DNA from: Nostoc sp. KVJ3
GTDB lineage: Bacteria > Cyanobacteriota > Cyanobacteriia > Cyanobacteriales > Nostocaceae
Length of the DNA stretch: 64,000 nt
NCBI RefSeq assembly: GCF_026127265.1
Contig: NZ_WWFG01000001.1
Coordinates: forward strand, 3,337,501 to 3,401,500
Direction: 5' to 3'
The stretch's first letter is position 1, and the number at the start of each line of letters is the position of its first letter. The notes under the pieces were generated by a model. It ran no database searches, was not told where the DNA came from, and worked only from the letters and a program-made list of their open reading frames with translations. Positions 63,218 through 64,000 of the stretch are shown here, piece after piece. The position numbers and the translations under genes are program-made.

Positions 63218-64000
63218 TTAGTTTTTAATTGCTGACTGGTTTCCAGTAAAAGGGTCAAGGAATGTAGCTTTTGGCAGAATAGCTGCTGTGCCTTCTCTAG
63301 ATAAATTTGTTAAAATGCCGATCGCTACATTTAATAAACGATCCGGTTTTAAGTCATCTTTAACCAGGTTCCACAGGCGTTGGACATCTTCGGTGTGGAG
63401 GCGGTCATCTTCGGTCAGAGCTAGCACCAACTGTCGCCGCAGAAATTTGCCTTCTTCGGACATTAAAAACTGGAAACCCATTTGGGCTGTGGGTAATACA
63501 TCAAAGTTGTTATCACTACGAGCGATCGCAATTAGATTCTCTAAACGCTGCCACTGAAATTTACCATCTTTGAATAACACATTCAATAATCGCCGCCGTA
63601 ATTCTGGTGATTCTCCTGTCAGCAACCGCCGCGCTATGTAGGGATAACCCACTTCCACAATTTTGAAGTCTGGGTTGAGGCTGAGGGCGATACCTTCTTG
63701 AGTCACCAAAGAACGAATAATTAAAGCAAACTTCGCCGGAACTCGGAAAGGATATTCGTACATCAATTCCGAGAATTCATCGGTAATCGTTTTGAAGTTA
63801 AAATCCTTGACATTTTTGCCAATGGCGTTTCCTAGCACTGCTTCTAATGCTGGTACTATTGTGCAAATATTCGTGTCTGGAGTCAAAAATCCTAATTTTA
63901 CAAAGTCTTCGGCTAAGTCGGTATAGTCTTTATTCACCAAATGCACTAACGCATCTACTAGGGTTTCTTTGGTGTTTTCCTCCAACTGATCCATCATGCC
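63218..64000 (-). CDS. ABC1/UbiB-type protein kinase-like (C-terminal part, runs off the right edge)
   Basis: About 260 residues are in the window. The frame continues to the edge as GMMDQLEENTKETLVDALVH, which is the tail of the DFG-type motif of ABC1/AarF/UbiB atypical kinases. The metal-binding Asp itself lies just outside. The C-terminal region (RVPAKFALIIRSLVTQEGIA and the GYPYIARRLL segment) is typical of cyanobacterial ABC1K proteins. They are linked to quinone and prenyl-lipid metabolism. No start codon is inside the window. Confidence 0.88.
   Translation of the reverse strand, partial: GMMDQLEENTKETLVDALVHLVNKDYTDLAEDFVKLGFLTPDTNICTIVPALEAVLGNAIGKNVKDFNFKTITDEFSELMYEYPFRVPAKFALIIRSLVTQEGIALSLNPDFKIVEVGYPYIARRLLTGESPELRRRLLNVLFKDGKFQWQRLENLIAIARSDNNFDVLPTAQMGFQFLMSEEGKFLRRQLVLALTEDDRLHTEDVQRLWNLVKDDLKPDRLLNVAIGILTNLSREGTAAILPKATFLDPFTGNQSAIKN

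Overview
The window is chromosomal DNA from a filamentous, phycoerythrin-containing cyanobacterium of the Nostoc/Fremyella/Tolypothrix type. Support comes from psaA-psaB, phycoerythrin and linker genes, nblA, a DnaB intein, very frequent GCGATCGC (HIP1) sites, heptanucleotide tandem repeats (GTTAGGA, TGAGTTC, ATGCCCA classes) and many small palindromic repeats. No species can be assigned from sequence alone.

Layout. 1-2010: start of an rRNA operon read leftwards (promoter, 16S, tRNA-Ile, first 14 nt of tRNA-Ala). 2.1-10.2 kb: housekeeping and unassigned genes (nadC, an EamA transporter, a DUF1400 hydrolase, a YdeP-type molybdo-oxidoreductase) separated by decayed gene remnants. 10.2-16 kb: tRNA-Cys, a terminator, then psaB and psaA on the minus strand with a repeat hairpin between them. 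16.3-19.2 kb: a repeat-bearing lipoprotein and glutaminase. 19.2-22.7 kb: a compact cassette (MarR regulator with a palindrome over its -10, DoxX, amidohydrolase, FAD monooxygenase) that looks like an acquired aromatic-compound module. 22.9-26.7 kb: a thioredoxin/NHL protein, KGK and DUF952 proteins and an RluD-type pseudouridine synthase.

26.8-37.9 kb is a phycoerythrin and phycobilisome island: a CpcG-type rod-core linker, an HExxH metalloprotease-like protein overlapping an S-type bilin lyase, nblA, cpeB-cpeA, a CpeZ-like HEAT protein, a CpeF/MpeV-like lyase gene broken by a one-base frameshift in a C6 tract, a 79-aa protein, a DUF1838 protein and CpeY. HigBA toxin-antitoxin and an intact stand-alone TnpB element sit inside it. 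The island holds pigment subunits, their chromophore-attachment factors, a linker and the small protein that triggers pigment breakdown.

37.9-51.7 kb: a 21-bp minisatellite and repeat cluster, glgA, hemC, a candidate contractile-injection-system (eCIS) effector with a transglutaminase-like Cys-His-Asp arrangement, prmA, serA, a phasin-like protein, a lipid- or membrane-anchored FKBP isomerase, dnaB with a 496-residue LAGLIDADG intein, rplI and gloB. 52.1-62.8 kb: a plus-strand surface-polysaccharide cluster of eight glycosyltransferases, including GT11-like and GT10-like fucosyltransferases and three tandem paralogues, around an ABC exporter with an unusual C-terminal histidine-kinase-type DHp domain. 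62.8-64 kb: a small membrane protein and the C-terminal part of an ABC1/UbiB-type kinase running off the right edge.

The items most worth following up are the eCIS-like transglutaminase effector, the ABC exporter-HisKA fusion, the metalloprotease coupled to the bilin lyase, and the TnpB element abutting the DUF1838 stop codon. All functions are inferred from motifs and context; no database search was run.
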